In this document: positions 22,109 through 36,327 of the stretch, in pieces
Layout: every line of letters starts with the position of its first letter
Position numbering within the stretch: the first letter of the stretch is position 1
Assembly: GCA_019843655.1 (NCBI GenBank)
Contig: JACDQD010000002.1
Coordinates: 1,870,585-1,934,584 of the forward strand
Direction of reading: 5' to 3'
From: Lethocerus indicus
Lineage: Eukaryota > Arthropoda > Insecta > Hemiptera > Belostomatidae
DNA length: 64,000 nucleotides
Translations under genes and position numbers: made by a program
The notes under the pieces: generated by a model
Databases searched by the model: none
What the model was told of the DNA's origin: nothing
The model's input: the letters and a program-made list of their open reading frames with translations, nothing else

Positions 22109-24057
22109 TTTACAAACTATAACACCGCAAGTTTCGGACCGTCGTTCTTATATAAATTAATGCAGTAGGATCGTACGAAGGATCTATAACATTAACTTGA
22201 ACATTATATTCTGTATGGACGAAACCGTCTTACAGGGTCCGTGATTTCCGGAAGCTCGTCGACGAGGATTCGCTCGAATGCTATTCTTGAAGTGAAGATG
22301 GAAGATCCATTTCTCCGCGGAGGGATGAGATGGAGGGGTGGGTCCGGTTGAGAATTGAGGGGCGCCGGATATTATCCCGACTAAAACTACCTCAGGATTA
22401 TTGCCGGCAAGATAAGACGCCGCCGTGGCTACACTTCCCTTGGGGTCGGTGGTGCTAGTGCTATAGGGAAAGGCTGGTGGGGGGGGGGTAGATAGAAGCA
22501 TCAATTACTGGGTTTGGATCGCGGCCCATATTGTTGAGAGGGCTCAAATTATTTCTCATCAATCCCACGCTCCGCCCCACCCCCTGTAAATTCCAACTAT
22601 GCCCACACCGGCCGACTCATTATCGCTGGCCTATTCATTGTTTCCCGGACCGATCCCATTTATGGGTCGCGGGGCTCAATAAATCCCTCGTATTATATGC
22701 CCACTATATATGTAGAATATTGTATATACTTAGCGGGCAGATTAAATTTTGTTCAATTTCCTCATCGAGCGGCCGGCCAGAATACAGGGTTTGAAATCGA
22801 GAGCAATAATTTTGACGGTAATAAAGTGCCACCGCTCCAATCCTTTTCGGTTCGACAAAAAGCGCTGTGTCAAATACAAAGAAGAGAATATAAAGTTGGG
22901 CTTTACTTACTAATCGATGGTCGGCAAACACTTCGGGGCTCGTCCCCTAGTACCGAGAACCTGGAATAATTCGAGTTTCCAGTTTGACCGGCCCGAACGG
23001 TTGAATTTAGGGGTGGGTGGGTCGGTGGACAGTTTTAGATTTTCATCTGGATTTTCGTCAAAGCCGAGTAGGACGGGGGAAAACGTGTCGGCGACATGTT
23101 ACCGATAGTAGTGAGAGGGAGGGAGAGAGATATGGGGGTGGGTGAGAGGAGAGGGAGAGGAGAGACCGCCAATCAAAAACAGAATTCCGTGCAGGTCCTA
23201 ACGCCGAGCCGGTCTCCAGGCCATATTTCCAGGAATGTGTCCAGAATTGACGGAACAGTTTCAACTTCGTGTGTACATTTTGAATTGTCACGAGATCGGA
23301 CAGAAACATCGGTATCGAAAGACTGTCATGAACGAATGTTTTATTCAAAATTTGATCCATTTGTGGCCACACGGGATTCATTTTAGACCTAATCTTTTAT
23401 GGCAGGAATAAGCGAAGTTAAATTTTCAATTTTGGAAATAAAATTACCAGGTCGGCTTAAACTAATTAAACGGAAATATTAAAGCGTTCCTCGTTAAATA
23501 ATTATTTCGTAATTTCTTGTCATTACGTAATAATTATCATATTCAAAAACAAGATGGAAGAAACTGTTTTATGTATACATAACATTGCATTCAATTTTAG
23601 GTACAAACACGATATTTTTCAAACTCTAATATTTTATACTACCGTTCTGATTGCCCCAATAGAGGGGGGTTGAGGGAACCCCTCCGTGACACTGACCCGT
23701 CCTGTTAAATATACCCCCCTCCCCCCACCCCCCCGCGCTCATCCCAACCGCCGTACACACTAGCCATAAGTCAACCGATGAGCCCGAGGCCACTATCGCG
23801 ACATAAATTTTATGAAAATGACACTTTTCGGGACGGAAAAATGAAACATTATATCCTTTTGCAGTTGGTGCAAAAGAAGGAAAAGGGAGTCTGGGCAGAC
23901 GGGATAAACAATATTAGTGTCTTCCTCAAGACACACGCTGATGCCTTGATCACGATTTATGACTCGCCCTAGCTCCACGCTCCATTTCTCATTTCCTCTC
24001 TTTCTCTCTCTCTCTGCTCTCTCAATATCTCTCCACTACTTCTCTTTGTCTGTTTCT

Positions 24058-24122
<65 letters not shown>

Positions 24123-24565
24123 TCTCATTTTTAATGCCTGCTTAGTTTTCTTGGAATAGTGGTCATATTACGGCACAGTAAAAATGCGAGTCCGATTGTC
24201 GACTGAAAAAAAAAACGATGGAAATTCGCGTTGTTCGTTTAATGTCACGCCACCGTAATCCGGTTCTATTTATTTTCTTTGGTGGGCCGGAGCTTATTAA
24301 ACAGTAGGAAATTTCCGTTGTCGTAAATACGTCCGTAATTTGTAGAAAATATTTACCTGCTCTATATTTTTTTTTAAGCAATAAAAAAATGTTGTGCGGC
24401 TGAAAAATTGGAACCAGCCCCTGTAATTGGGTACTTAAGATGGCTTTATGCCAAGACCGGTCTTCCAATTGATCGAAATGCGACAATCATACATTCGATA
24501 AACGAACTAACCCCAGCCACTTAATATCATATCTTAATTCAAAGTGTTAAACGGTTTTTACTTAA
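22109..24565. other. non-coding stretch with simple repeats
   Basis: No gene is supported. C-rich and G-rich homopolymer tracts are frequent (for example near 22480 and 23705-23735). CT-rich sequence leads into a compound CA/TA microsatellite at 24058-24121. Confidence 0.45.
24058..24121. repeat. compound (CA)n(TA)n microsatellite
   Basis: About seven CA units are followed directly by an uninterrupted TA run of about 50 bp. Confidence 0.95.
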
Positions 24566-24937
24566 TTAACCCATTAAGTGGCAAATTTTTTTCTGAAAAT
24601 TCTGCATAAAATTTACTTATTACGATACATTATTATAAAAATAGTACCTCCAAATATATTTTTAAAAACCAGTTTTGTCAAATATTTTGTTTTTTTAAAT
24701 CGAGTCACATTTGGGGATTAGGGCACTACAGAGTTGAACCGACACGTGAGACCGATCATCTTTTATTTGGAATAATAATCATAATTACACGTATTTTAAC
24801 TTGATGTAGTATTTATAATGTGAGATTACTGAAAGTAATAAAAAACAAAAACAAAAAAACTTCCTGTAAACACATATGTCAAACCAGAAAAATTTAAAAA
24901 ATTAACTGATCCCCATTTGGGGCCTAATGGGGCTTAA
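24566..24937. mobile_element. TTAA-flanked MITE candidate, piggyBac type
   Basis: TTAA at 24566-24569 is followed by CCCATTAAG. At the other end CTAATGGGGC is followed by TTAA at 24934-24937. The ends are imperfect inverted repeats. The TTAA duplication and the CCC start are features of piggyBac-type elements. The 364-bp interior is A+T-rich and non-coding. Because TTAA is common in such sequence and the terminal match is short and imperfect, the call is tentative. Confidence 0.3.
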
Positions 24938-27900
24938 TCATTAGAATTTTTAATCATAACTACTCTCTAAAAGTACGTATGCGTTGACGAATTTTGCTCT
25001 CGGACGGTTATAAATGAAAAATTATTGAGTACTTTTTTTTGGAACTTACACTTGACAGTTCCTGTTCGTGACACCGGTTTACTTTCAGTTCCTCCACAAC
25101 ATTTTCCTTCCCCGGAACTTGCTTTTTCGGTAAAATATTTCCGTGTCCGTGTAAACCGACGGGGGGCAAATTAGAGCCGGCCTTTGTGCCGAAAAAGTAT
25201 TATTAAGAGCGAGGTGGGAAGCTGGCGGAAGGGGGAAAAAAAAATGAAAAAATTATCTCCTAATGGTTTAAAACACTCCGGTCACGTCTGTTGGATTTAG
25301 GGCGGGGGTGGTGGCCCGGCTTTTGGCCCAGATATACCATCACACCGCTGGTCCTCAAGTTATCAGTTACATTTTTTCAGCTGTACCGCTCCCTCAGATT
25401 TTATGCTGGAGCCCGTTTATGTTGCCAACCGTACATCGCATTGCAAGATACCAGAGTTTTAAGATGAGTTGAATCGATAGAAATTCAAGTTGGAAACCGA
25501 GAAGAAAGTATAACTTTTAGTGTTGTAATAAAAAAAATCAGGATGCTTTTGTTACCGGTCTATTAGATCCAGGCTTTCTTTCTGTTTGTGCCACAATCCG
25601 CCACAATGTGCCACAATCTTTCTGGTCTGACGCAAAACTTGTGAATTTTTTAATTCCGAAAATTATTCTCCCCGTTTTTCTGTCGATTTGACCAGGCCGG
25701 TGTAATTGATCGAAACGGCCGTCGCATATTTTTCGACAGAACGAATATATTTTTTTTTACATTGTTCCGTAATGTTGATAAATTAAATATTTGCATTGTT
25801 CAATACGAATCGGATACAGCGGAAGACAAACGTTCGATGTTTATTTTCGACTTAATTGCCCCTTTCGTTTTATGTAGCATAAATTTATGTTTACGCAGAG
25901 GAGAGCACGCGATACGCAGAAGTATATTTTTAACCGTCCGGGCGGATAAATGATATTTTATTGCAGGCGAAACGCTTGTGCCGGTATTATTTGTGAATTT
26001 ATCCTTCCGTGAGAGAGATCAAAAGCCGGGGCAGTTTGCAGTTTTTACAATGTCATTGTTCATATTTGATCTTATGCTTTTTAGAAACAGTGAAATCAGG
26101 CCGTCAATTAACTGGCCCGAATTCCTTTTTACAATACGTCAGTAACATTAGGTAATCGCTTTCCGGGCTATAATTGCAGTGACGCAGAAATGTTTTGTTT
26201 CAGTCTAATATATAAACAAGGCGAGAATTTCGAGGTACACTATAATATGGACCGGTAATTTTTCCTTTGTACACTGTCCGAACGGTGAGCGTCAATATTT
26301 GTTCGGATATTTGGAAATATTCCCGGATAGGAGGGACACCGCCGCCGCTTTACGGATTATCCCGAATTGAAAACCCCGTTAATCAGTTGCCCGTTGGAGG
26401 CAAAATTAATAAACACAAATTAAGAGGAAGCCCAAACATTAGGCTCGTTCCGACCGCTTTTTTATTCTTCCCCCCTTTTTTTTTTCCGGTGGGCTAGAGC
26501 TTCACGTGAAAAACGCGCCGGAATCCAGATTAGCTTTTCACGAAATTATGATGCTAATGAAACCGATAATTAATGCCCCCCCCCCCCCCGAGTGCTTGGC
26601 GCTTCCCTTTGAGGCATTGAAATTAAAAGTTAAATGGCATTACGCTTTGAATTCGGCCGAAGCCAGGAAACCCCCAATGTCCGGCCGTGAGTTGACAAAT
26701 TGGACGATTGGACAAAGGGGAGAATAATGCAAAAAATAATCGCGAAAATAGAACGGATTTTGTACATTTGTTACGCTTGATTATGTTCAAATTCGTTTGA
26801 AATAAGTTCTACCGTCCACTAATCATGCTTGTTGCGATTTTCTATCTCCGCTGGACTTTATGAGTAGATCAGTAAAAAAGGGCTTAAGCATGTTGGTTGG
26901 TCATCAGGCCTTCACTGTCACTTCAATTTTACTGTCTGCAACTTTACAATACAGTTTTAATATGTCATGTAACGGTTAGCTTGTTGTTTTAATGTATTAG
27001 GTGTACAATTTGATAAGATGCATTTTGGTCTTGAGGAGTTCTTCGGGGAATCGAAAATTTGCCGGAAAAGTGGCAGAGAGTTGTTGGATAATATCGGTGA
27101 ATATACAGTAGATTAATAATTAAAGTTTCTTTTTTTAGCAATATAAAATGAATTCCAAACTCAAAATGTTGATTACTTTTGGGTACCCCGTAATATATCT
27201 GTAGAAAACTCGCAACAGGCTCACGATTTGAGCACTTCACTTGAAATCCGGAAAACCTAAATCAGACTATGGTGAAATTTTCGATTTGTAAAACTGGAAA
27301 TGTACATCTCAATTTTCGTAGCGGTTATATTTCGTAAAAAAATGTTACTACTATAAGGAATCGTGAAATATAGAACACGTCAGGTACAACAAGTAAAATT
27401 TTAATTTATACAGCTTGGTAAAAGTTTGAAAAGGGCTACTTTTTTTTTTTAAGCGGCCATGATTGTTAAAATGATCGTTCCTCTTAATTTATCGCGTGTT
27501 ATCTTTCATGTAATTACCCGCTGTTATTTGAAAGATAAAAGAACAGCGAAAATGTTGCATCTAACCCCCAGGAGAGCTTTTTTATACTTCATAATTGGAC
27601 ACAATTCATCTTGTTGTTATTATAATGGATGACTTAAGTCAACAAGACATGAACGGTCGTTCTACAGGCAAAATTCCCGCCAATAATAACTAGTTTTCTT
27701 CAGTTGCAATTATCCTGTTCTATTAAAGCACATTGTCTTCTCGTCTATACAAAGTTTATTTCTCCAAATTTAATTAATTTAGTTACACAGTAATGTCAAT
27801 AGCTTGCGTTATTACTCAACCAAATTAATGTTTGTGGCCAAATACAATGACTAATACTGTCGGTTAATTAATCAACATAGTTATCATAATTAATATCGGA

Positions 27901-28960
27901 TGCTATAAATTTCTGGCGAGAATACCAAATATTGGTTGTAAACCTTTTCTATTTTAGAGTATAAAAACATATAGCAATTAATCTCCTCCTGGCTTTAGTA
28001 TATACTTATCTTTATAATATAAACAGGTTTATATCGGCTGGTGATCGTTTCATGAATTGAACAGTTTCATCTCCTTCGGTCGTCCACGTCTAGTTAGTTG
28101 AGAAAATTCCTGCAATTTACTAACTTCGCGGACAAGCGGAATGTTAATGGGTCCGATCATAAAATTGGGGGAACGATACATTCGAAAATGAACTGCGCGA
28201 TGGTTCGTAATGATTCGTTAACTGCTCTGCGTTAAGAAATCCACAAATATCGTAGATTGGCTTATGGGAACTGCGGGTTAGTTAGCTGTCGAAGGGAGGA
28301 AAATGAGCGGGCGGGTGGGAGGGGGGGGTGTAATAATTCAGCCGAAATTAAAATCCCCGCCCCCTAATTAAGAAACTCAATTTTCTTTTCAGGAGACACC
28401 GGTGTAAATTTCATCCCCTCCCCCAACCGGTCTATACATTAGCACTGTAAATCATCCGAGAGGTGGTTGCGGTCGCCGCTAGAACCAAACGTCATAACTG
28501 GTTCGAAGCTGCGCCCCCGTGAACCGTTTGGTTATTTATGGGCTCTAATTTATGACAATACTAAAAGAGTGGAAGTGTGGCTGAGGGGGGGTTGGTGGTG
28601 GGCCTTGCAAGTCCCACACCGAAGGCTCCTTCCAAGAACTGTTTTAAGTGGGCTATAATTCAAAGGGGCACCGCCAGGTTTTCGAGAGTGTCGGGTAGGA
28701 GGAGGAGGGGGTGGGGGGTTCACCGGCTGAAAAAATTTAAGACCCTCCCTCGACCGTAGCGCCCCTATCCACCCTCCGACATGCAAAATAGGCTGCGCTT
28801 CCTTTCGATAATCTCCGGCTTACAGCGATGAACAGGTAACCCGATTTGTGTCCCTGTATGGCGGAATTTTTACCACCAAGAATGGTCGGTTGTTGAGTAC
28901 CATCACACGAGACCTAAATAGAGCGGTGGGTTCTTACATTAAAGTGTTTCACTCAGTGAG
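24938..28960. other. non-coding stretch
   Basis: No gene is supported. The sequence is A+T-rich with scattered poly-C and poly-G tracts, for example at 26577-26590 and 28315-28330. An acceptor-like CTTTTCAG near 28385-28392 is followed by early stops in two frames and no donor I trust. Confidence 0.45.
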
Positions 28961-29270
28961 TCAATATCGCCTGGGAGAAAAGCTGTACGGGACTAAAAAA
29001 TTTACTCTTTCATCACGTCTTATTAATCTGGAATATTTGCTCGGCGATATGCGACCGTCCGGAAGAACGCGATCCGTACGCACCGCAGTGAAAGTGCAAA
29101 GACATTGCAGTATCGAAATTTTCCACGACCATTTTGCATAAATGTGGCTGAATTTCGTTGATGCGGCGTATACCTTTGACTTTGAATAGCCCCATAAAAA
29201 GAAATCCGATGGTGTCAAATCGTCTGTCAAATTCAAATTTTGCGTTAATTTTGGGACACCCTTTACAAGA
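28961..29270 (-). pseudogene. transposase C-terminal fragment, mariner-like
   Basis: On the minus strand the peptide contains DDLTPSDFFLWGYSKSKVYA, which fits the conserved DLTPxDFFLWG block near the last catalytic acid of insect mariner-type DDE transposases. Only the C-terminal part is present. The next segment fits better in another frame (VVENFDTAM...), indicating a frameshift. The sequence just upstream of the fragment, at 29249-29269, reads AAAGGGTGTCCCAAAATTAA on the minus strand, resembling a mariner-type terminal repeat. This suggests an internally deleted element joined directly to its C-terminal region. I could not find the opposite terminal repeat. Confidence 0.6.
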
Positions 29271-32200
29271 CGAGACAAGAAACCAAGTGTTGAGATGCCC
29301 TGTGTTACTATCCTAATTTCATCGTTCGTAGCAGATGTATAATGAAATGTGATACGATTTTAGGAACGCGTTTTCCACGAAGGAACGGCAGGGCCGTTTC
29401 CAGTAGGGGTTGGCCCACACATTTCCAGAAATAACCTCAATTATAAATAACCCCGTGATTTCTGTGACGCACGCTAATTTTGGAGGTTGACGGCTGAAAC
29501 TAGTCGAGATCGGGGACGAAATGATTTGTTCCGCCCTTACGTTATTAACCGGGAACAACGCGTACTCGCATCAAAGCTTAGCGCGACTCGTGTCCGAAAT
29601 GTAGGGAATTTTGTGTTGTCAAGTTATTTGGTGGAAAAGCGGGGGAGTTACGGAAAATTGAAAATAGCCCCCCACCCTCAGCCCATCCAACCCTTCACCC
29701 ATACGACCGTAATCCAACATGTCCGCCATTCATTCGTCGCTCTCAATTCAAACTGTGTGTACACGGCTGGAGGACTCAGTTCGCTGTAACATTTGTGTTA
29801 TTCCGACGTTACATCAAATTCGCAAATAAAGTCCAATTTATGAAAACAAGAACTGCATAATAGCCCTGTCGCAGTGCCCGCAGGAAGGTGGAGGCTTTCC
29901 AGTGATAGCACTTTTGGCTCGTCAATACAATATCGGTTTTCTCTGTATAACATGAATATTGTATATACTGGACGGAATGTTAGGTCCGCGAATGTTATAT
30001 CTGGACCGTTTAGAGCCATGTCATACTGCTAATAGGATTGAATTGAGGCGGACCCTTGTAGGGCTGACAGCACTGATAGCGCGTCGCTATGATCTGAACC
30101 CGAACTAGAAACCCTCTATCGGGGGTTATTAAACCGCAACCCCTGAATTTGAAATTGACACTAGATATAAATCGAATGAGATCAACCGATATACGGATTG
30201 TTCATAATTGTACAACCGCCACTGTGACCGTTCAAAGCTGTAACTGAAATCTGGCCGTAAAGGCTAGTTCCAGACTATAAGAGGTGTCACTATAAGAAGT
30301 TCAAATTTTATGGCGGACGAGAGTGAATTTTATGAAAATAAGTGCAGTAAAACTGACCACAGATATGGGAATAACATTGAGTTGGTAAATTATATACCAC
30401 TGGGGCGGGTGGTTAAAGCGTGTAGTATTTAAATGAGTTGGAATTTGAGCAATGTCTCGCGCTGGATAGTTTCAAGATTTCATTTAGTGCTTTAAAATAT
30501 CATAAAACATCGATTACTCTAAAAGGATGTTGCGTGGTTTTATGCAGGAATACCTGTATTCTAATGTAATTATTATATCTGCCGATATGCGATTATAATG
30601 AGAAAATTACTTTGCGTTTCAAATTCACTTAAACTGGAATCTGCAGGAGGGTTTTCATTGTTGGAGAGGGCCGGTGGGTCCAGTGTTGAGGAGGTACTGT
30701 TCCCAAGGTCCTTATAAAGTTTCCGCTACAATTTCTCTGCTTGTATTTTCTGTTATTCTCGGGCTTTTTGCTTTCTGTCCTCCCCCCCCCCTAAACCCAA
30801 TTCTTAGTAAAAAGATTTTTTTCTCTCCGTTTGTCGCGGCTCGCATCTTAACTTCCGTATTACCGGGGCGGGTGGCCGAATGTCTCCCCCAGGAGGCGTT
30901 CAACCCCGGCGGGTTGAGATCGAGTTAAAGCGAGCGAGGAGAGCACCCCCCGCCCCCTCGCCGTCACCTTCGCTGGGAAAATTTTAATTTTCCGACCCTC
31001 GGAGACGGACACCTGCGTTTTACTTCATTTTACTCATGGGCGCGCCCGTTCCCTCTGCGACTACTTATTGTAAAAAATTAGCCGACTCCTCCCTCCGCCC
31101 TTCCAGTTTTATCCGGGGGGGGGGGGGAAGTGGGAAAAAAAGGAAATTAAAAGTCGCGATCGATACACGCTTTGCTCGGCATTTTCTGAAATATTCGTTT
31201 AAACGCCCACCGGGATTGCGGGACGTCTGATTAAAATGGGAGTCAAATTGCGTTTGTTTTCCCAAAATGGATTGTGCAGAAAACGATTTTCCAACTTGAT
31301 AGTACTGCCATTAAACTGCTAGGCCTACCGGTGTTAAAAATAAATGTTTTAAATATGTATAGTACTTTGACACCGTCCTCACTTTTATATAGATCTAACG
31401 ACCTAATGGACACCAGAATTTCCCAAGTAAACCTATCTATAAAATAAACAAGAAAATAATCTTTACAAGGAAAGCTTAGTTGTATTCTTAGCGCGCTCGC
31501 TATTGGTTATTGAAATCGGCAACAGGGCCGGATAAAAGGACGTGCCCGGATTTAAAGTTAATTGCCGCCCGAGGATTTGTGCCTATCAGTCCTCTGGAGG
31601 TTTACTCGACTTGAACCCGAAATAAATTGCGAAGGGCGCATCCGGGCTCCACTCGAGGGGGATGACTTACCGCCCAGTCAGTAAATTAGAGCAATTCCGC
31701 CCGCCCCCCACCCACCCCGCCCGGCCGCCCTCATCCCTCTTCTGATGTAAAAGGGGGAATTTTTGAATGGGACATCCCTCGGGCTAAATTGAGATTACGA
31801 GGCTGAGTGGAGGTGTGCTGAACTGATTACGGATGTAAACACTACAAATATGGCCGAGGAATCAGACAGAGTTACCCTATATTTGAATTTATTAAGCGGT
31901 CGCAATATTTATACACGGCCATAAATGTGCTCGTCCTTAATTTCACCCTAGTAATTATAAAATATAACATGTACGGTGAATAAATATTTATTAGAAGCGT
32001 AATTATGTATTACATTGTAATAGGTATATCACATTTATATCATTTTAATAAAATATGATTGAAAAATTTATTTCATTCAAGGACACGATCCAGCTAAAAC
32101 TCTTGATATTGAAAAGTAGATCGATATATTGACTATACGATACTTTTACTCTCATTACGGCTCATTATAGTATTCGCTAAATGATTAGTTCGTACAAATT

Positions 32201-32727
32201 GGTAATTATATCATTTTTGTTACTTCTAAACTGAGAATATTTCAGGAAAGTGTCGATTCAGAATTAAGCCAAACCACGGTGAACGGATGAAAAAAAGAAT
32301 TAGGGAAATTTTTCGGAATTACTATATCGCCGGCTGGAAAGGATTTAACTAAGTGTTTCTGCACTTCGTAAAAACGGAGGATCCAACGATTTCCGAAATT
32401 TCAAGCTGATGATCGTCTAACCGCCCCTCCCCCTCACAAGCCGTACCCAGTGTCGTTTCCTTCCCGATCACACTGAGGGATAATTTCCATAGCAGTGGTA
32501 AAGTGTGGGGGTGGGAGGGGGTGGGGGAAAGAGAAAGTGAACCAGTGGTTTGGGGGTTCTGTACCAATCGCTTTTCAAACCCGGGTGGTTTGAAGTTGAG
32601 GCCCGGCATAGGGTCGTTTGGTGCTCGGTTTTGAGAGGGCGGCGGTTCAATGGCTTTTTTCCCCGAACTCCAGTAATAAAGTGGTCCTTTCTTTGGTGGG
32701 GTGGGTGGTGGGGGTGCAGGGGGTTAG

Positions 32728-32759
<32 letters not shown>

Positions 32760-35700
32760 CCCTTCAAAAAATTTGACGGTTTCCGCCCTTCCCCGAAATT
32801 GACTCAATCGAGGGCACCTAAGCCCCCCTCCGCCCCGAACCTGAAAAGCTCCCGGCATTGCGGGGGTTGTTCAAGGGAGGGCTTGACCGAATACAGGGTT
32901 TCGATGACCAAATTTCTGTAATACTAACTCTTTATGCAGTTAAATATAAAATATATTTATAAGGGTTGAAAGTAGGTATGAAACGTAAACCTCAGGGGTG
33001 TACAGACTCTATTGGCTGTATATTATTTATGTTTCTGGATTACTCGCAACTGAGTCAATAATAGCCTTACATGCACTAGAGGGAGTCCGAAAACCTATTT
33101 CAGACTCGGAGGAGGAACGTTATTTTAAGACATTTGATACATAGCCTTCCATGGAAGCGGTAAAACTTCGACCGGGAATATTGCTAACTACTAAGCCCTT
33201 AAAGGGACACTGTTACTGCATTGTTACTGATACCGGTCCGGCATAACGTAGCCGATTATCCCACAAAATAACTCGATAGGAGGATACATTATATGTATTA
33301 TTACACTTAACGGAAATGGGGAATGAGATCGGGAAATGGCGAATTGACATCAGTGTAAATATAATTCGTAAACGCTTAGAGGTTTTGGATCAAACGGCTT
33401 CGGGTATAATTCAACTTGCATTGAGACGAAATCGGATAGGAAAAGTGTTGCGTGCGAGTGACAGCCCGAAACCCTTATCAATCGGAAACTGTTCTCCCAA
33501 CGTTGATATTTCAAAATGCCATTTAGAAAAAAAAAATATAAATCGGCGTTTTTCTCGCTCAATGGAGATTAAAAAACCCTGGTTGTAAATACAATTACAT
33601 TCGTTTACAAACTTTACCTTCAACGTTTACGATTTACTTAATCGGCTGGTGTATATTTAAACTCATTTTTTAATTCAATTTCTGTTACACATGACGAGAA
33701 TCTGATTTATATGTTAAATAAAAAATAGAATAATAAAAAAATTCACTCCGTTGATATTTTCAAAATACTCGCGTCCCCAAAAACAAATTGGAGTTCCTTT
33801 TATGAGGTGAATCGTGTATAATAACATAGTGTATACTGTACATCTGTGCATAATTATATTTTCGGTTTTCCACAACGTGGACATATTTTAGAAAGCATCT
33901 TTTTTTAATTTTACAAAGCTGTTATCTTCGTCTCGAAGATCAAAACAATGAGAGAAAAGGTGAAAAATCCTCCGTTTAGAAATTTCCGTCGGATTGATAG
34001 GGCGCCGTGTATTGAACAATATTTCATGGGGCAACGGAGCGTAAATTATGTTACTTAATATATTTTCCGTTATCCGATATCGGCGAGATATTTAGCGGAA
34101 ACACTAATTGGCGTACGGCGGCCCCACATTTGAGCGTCGTCCGACGGGGCTTTTATGACGGGTCGGCGTTGTTCCACTTAACCGGTTTTTCCGCACCATT
34201 TGGCCGCCTACACAAGGCGCCCGTCCCGAGAGTCTGTCGAATTTTTTTTTTTTCGGAAATTAAAAATATAAGAAGAAGCGCGAAAGTGAAAAAAAAAAAA
34301 ATTGTAGGGTTAAAATCGTCCAAGATGAAAATATTCTTCTTCTGGAAGGTTGAAGCTTCACGGGTCGCTAACCGGCAAACGGGACACATCAAAGACATTA
34401 CACCAAATACTGAACCCCCCCCTCCCCCGAACCTCTCTCAAATTTGCCGTCTTAAATTATTTCTCTCTCTATTAATTTTGGGGGGTCCTCCGGCAATCGC
34501 GCTTAGATGCCTGTCTCTACCCTGCAGTGTAGAATTATCTAAAAAAAAAAAAAAAATTGGCTCCCTAACACTATGTAATTTGATTCTATATTAAGCCAAT
34601 TTAATTATGTCATTGTCGAGTACGGGAATAAATTTGGGCGCAGGCGAGGACTTACGATTCTCGCGATTACAAATCGGAGCCAATCTGCGTAATAATAGAA
34701 CCCAAAATTGAAAATTTACGGCTCGTTAAATACTGTGCTTGTCTTGTACCCAACTACACATTGTCATACCAGCAATTAAATCAAGAGAAATTTAGTCAAC
34801 CTCGTTGAAAATCACAAAGTCACGGCTATATATTATATTTATCCTCCGAATAGATTTTCTCGCGCCTACATTTCTGTCATTCTAATAGGGTTTGGGGTCT
34901 ATGAGGCTTTATTTTTTACTGTTATGTTTAATTGGCCTATAAAAGAAATCTCAACCAGGACTAATTCGAGGATCGCCTAAAGATACAATTTTTTTTTTTA
35001 CTGTGTACTCTTAAACATTTTCTTTACTTATTCGTCCTTATTCCGAGTGGGGGGCTGAAGGGGAAAACGACGGGGAAAAAAGAGAACCTAACCGCCCTCC
35101 CCACCCCCCCGGCCTGAGCTCAGAAAAGCGTTATCCTTGCTCCACCTCGTCTCCCGGTTAATACGTGACAGGGAAGGGGGCCTCGGACGGGAGTTGTTTT
35201 ACGGTCGCGCTCGTAAATCATTTCTTCTACGAGATCATAAAATCTCGTTATATAAATATAAAAGCCCGCCGGTGGTGTCGGGCCGGAGAAACGATCTTAA
35301 AACCGGCGACATTTCCCGCGTCGCCTTACCGTCAAAACGTTTCCATTTTTCGCCGGCCCGCGTTATTTTCGCAACACTGGAGAAAAAACATTTGTTGGAC
35401 TCCTATAATCCTTCTTCGACCGGTTTTTATCAGTTTTTCTATCAACGCGCATCGTTAATCTACCGTCAAAGATTAAATGCCGAGTCAGCCGCCAATAATA
35501 GACCGTGTCACCTGTGAACTCGGTCGTATCCCGAATATCGGCCAACAGCCGAATTGGATTAGCTGGCCCGAGGGCATATCATAAAGTGATGTTTGAATCA
35601 TGCGGCAGGCCTCGTTATGTACCCCAGTATTATTAAACCCTGCAGAGCCGAACCGTTACGTCGCCAATTTTAGATATCCCATAATAGGTTCGCGGCGAGA

Positions 35701-36327
35701 TCTCAGTTTTATTTCACTTTTATGAATAGATTCCATATAAATTGGGATGTAGATCACACGGACCAATGCAGAAATTAATGTACATTGTATAAACCATTGT
35801 AATCCCCGAATGATTTTACTTTGGTGATAAAAAAAATCGGACATTCCACCGATTTCCCATTCGACGAATGATTTCGTTTTGAGAATTACTTTACTAAATT
35901 TGCGTCCGACTCTATTGACGTCCATTTGATGCGTATTAAACTGAATGTAGTTGACTGTGAAAACGTTGTTGCGCCCCAACAACGCCGCGTATGTTTGTCC
36001 GGCCGGTCGACTGTCGCACGCGTCGATCGTACAAAAAAAAAATGTCGTTAATTGATTTCCAACCGTATATTTGGCCCGTAAACAATAATACGGCGTGTTT
36101 TTCTCCCACGCAAAAATATCAATTCGTTGTTTACCTTTTTATTGGACATGTTTAAAATGAATAAAAAAGTGAAACCGTACCAACGAAAGTGTCACAAATT
36201 CCCACGGTGGCAATTTTCAGTAAGTGTTCGTATCTGCAAAATATAAATTTACATCGAATTGATTTTAAATCTATTTCGGAATAGTTTTCCGGTAGCAGTG
36301 AAATTTTCTATACACCGATTAGAAAAT
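29271..36327. other. long non-coding stretch
   Basis: No gene is supported. Poly-G/poly-C tracts are frequent between 30650 and 32900. A TC microsatellite lies at 32728-32755. An open frame of 154 codons at 34130-34594 is rich in homopolymer-encoded residues (K and P runs) and has no recognisable domain, so I treat it as chance. Confidence 0.45.
32728..32755. repeat. (TC)n microsatellite
   Basis: About fourteen TC units in a G-rich neighbourhood. Confidence 0.95.

Noticed and set aside
23058..23381. 107-codon minus-strand open frame with a protein-like first half
   Set aside because: The second half is simple GA/TC-type sequence, there is no domain, and the opposite strand is equally open.
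28370..28450. acceptor-like CTTTTCAG with following open sequence
   Set aside because: All three frames stop within about 50 bp and no donor is convincing.
34130..34594. 154-codon open frame on the plus strand
   Set aside because: It is built from homopolymer-encoded K, F and P runs, with no domain. Likely chance.
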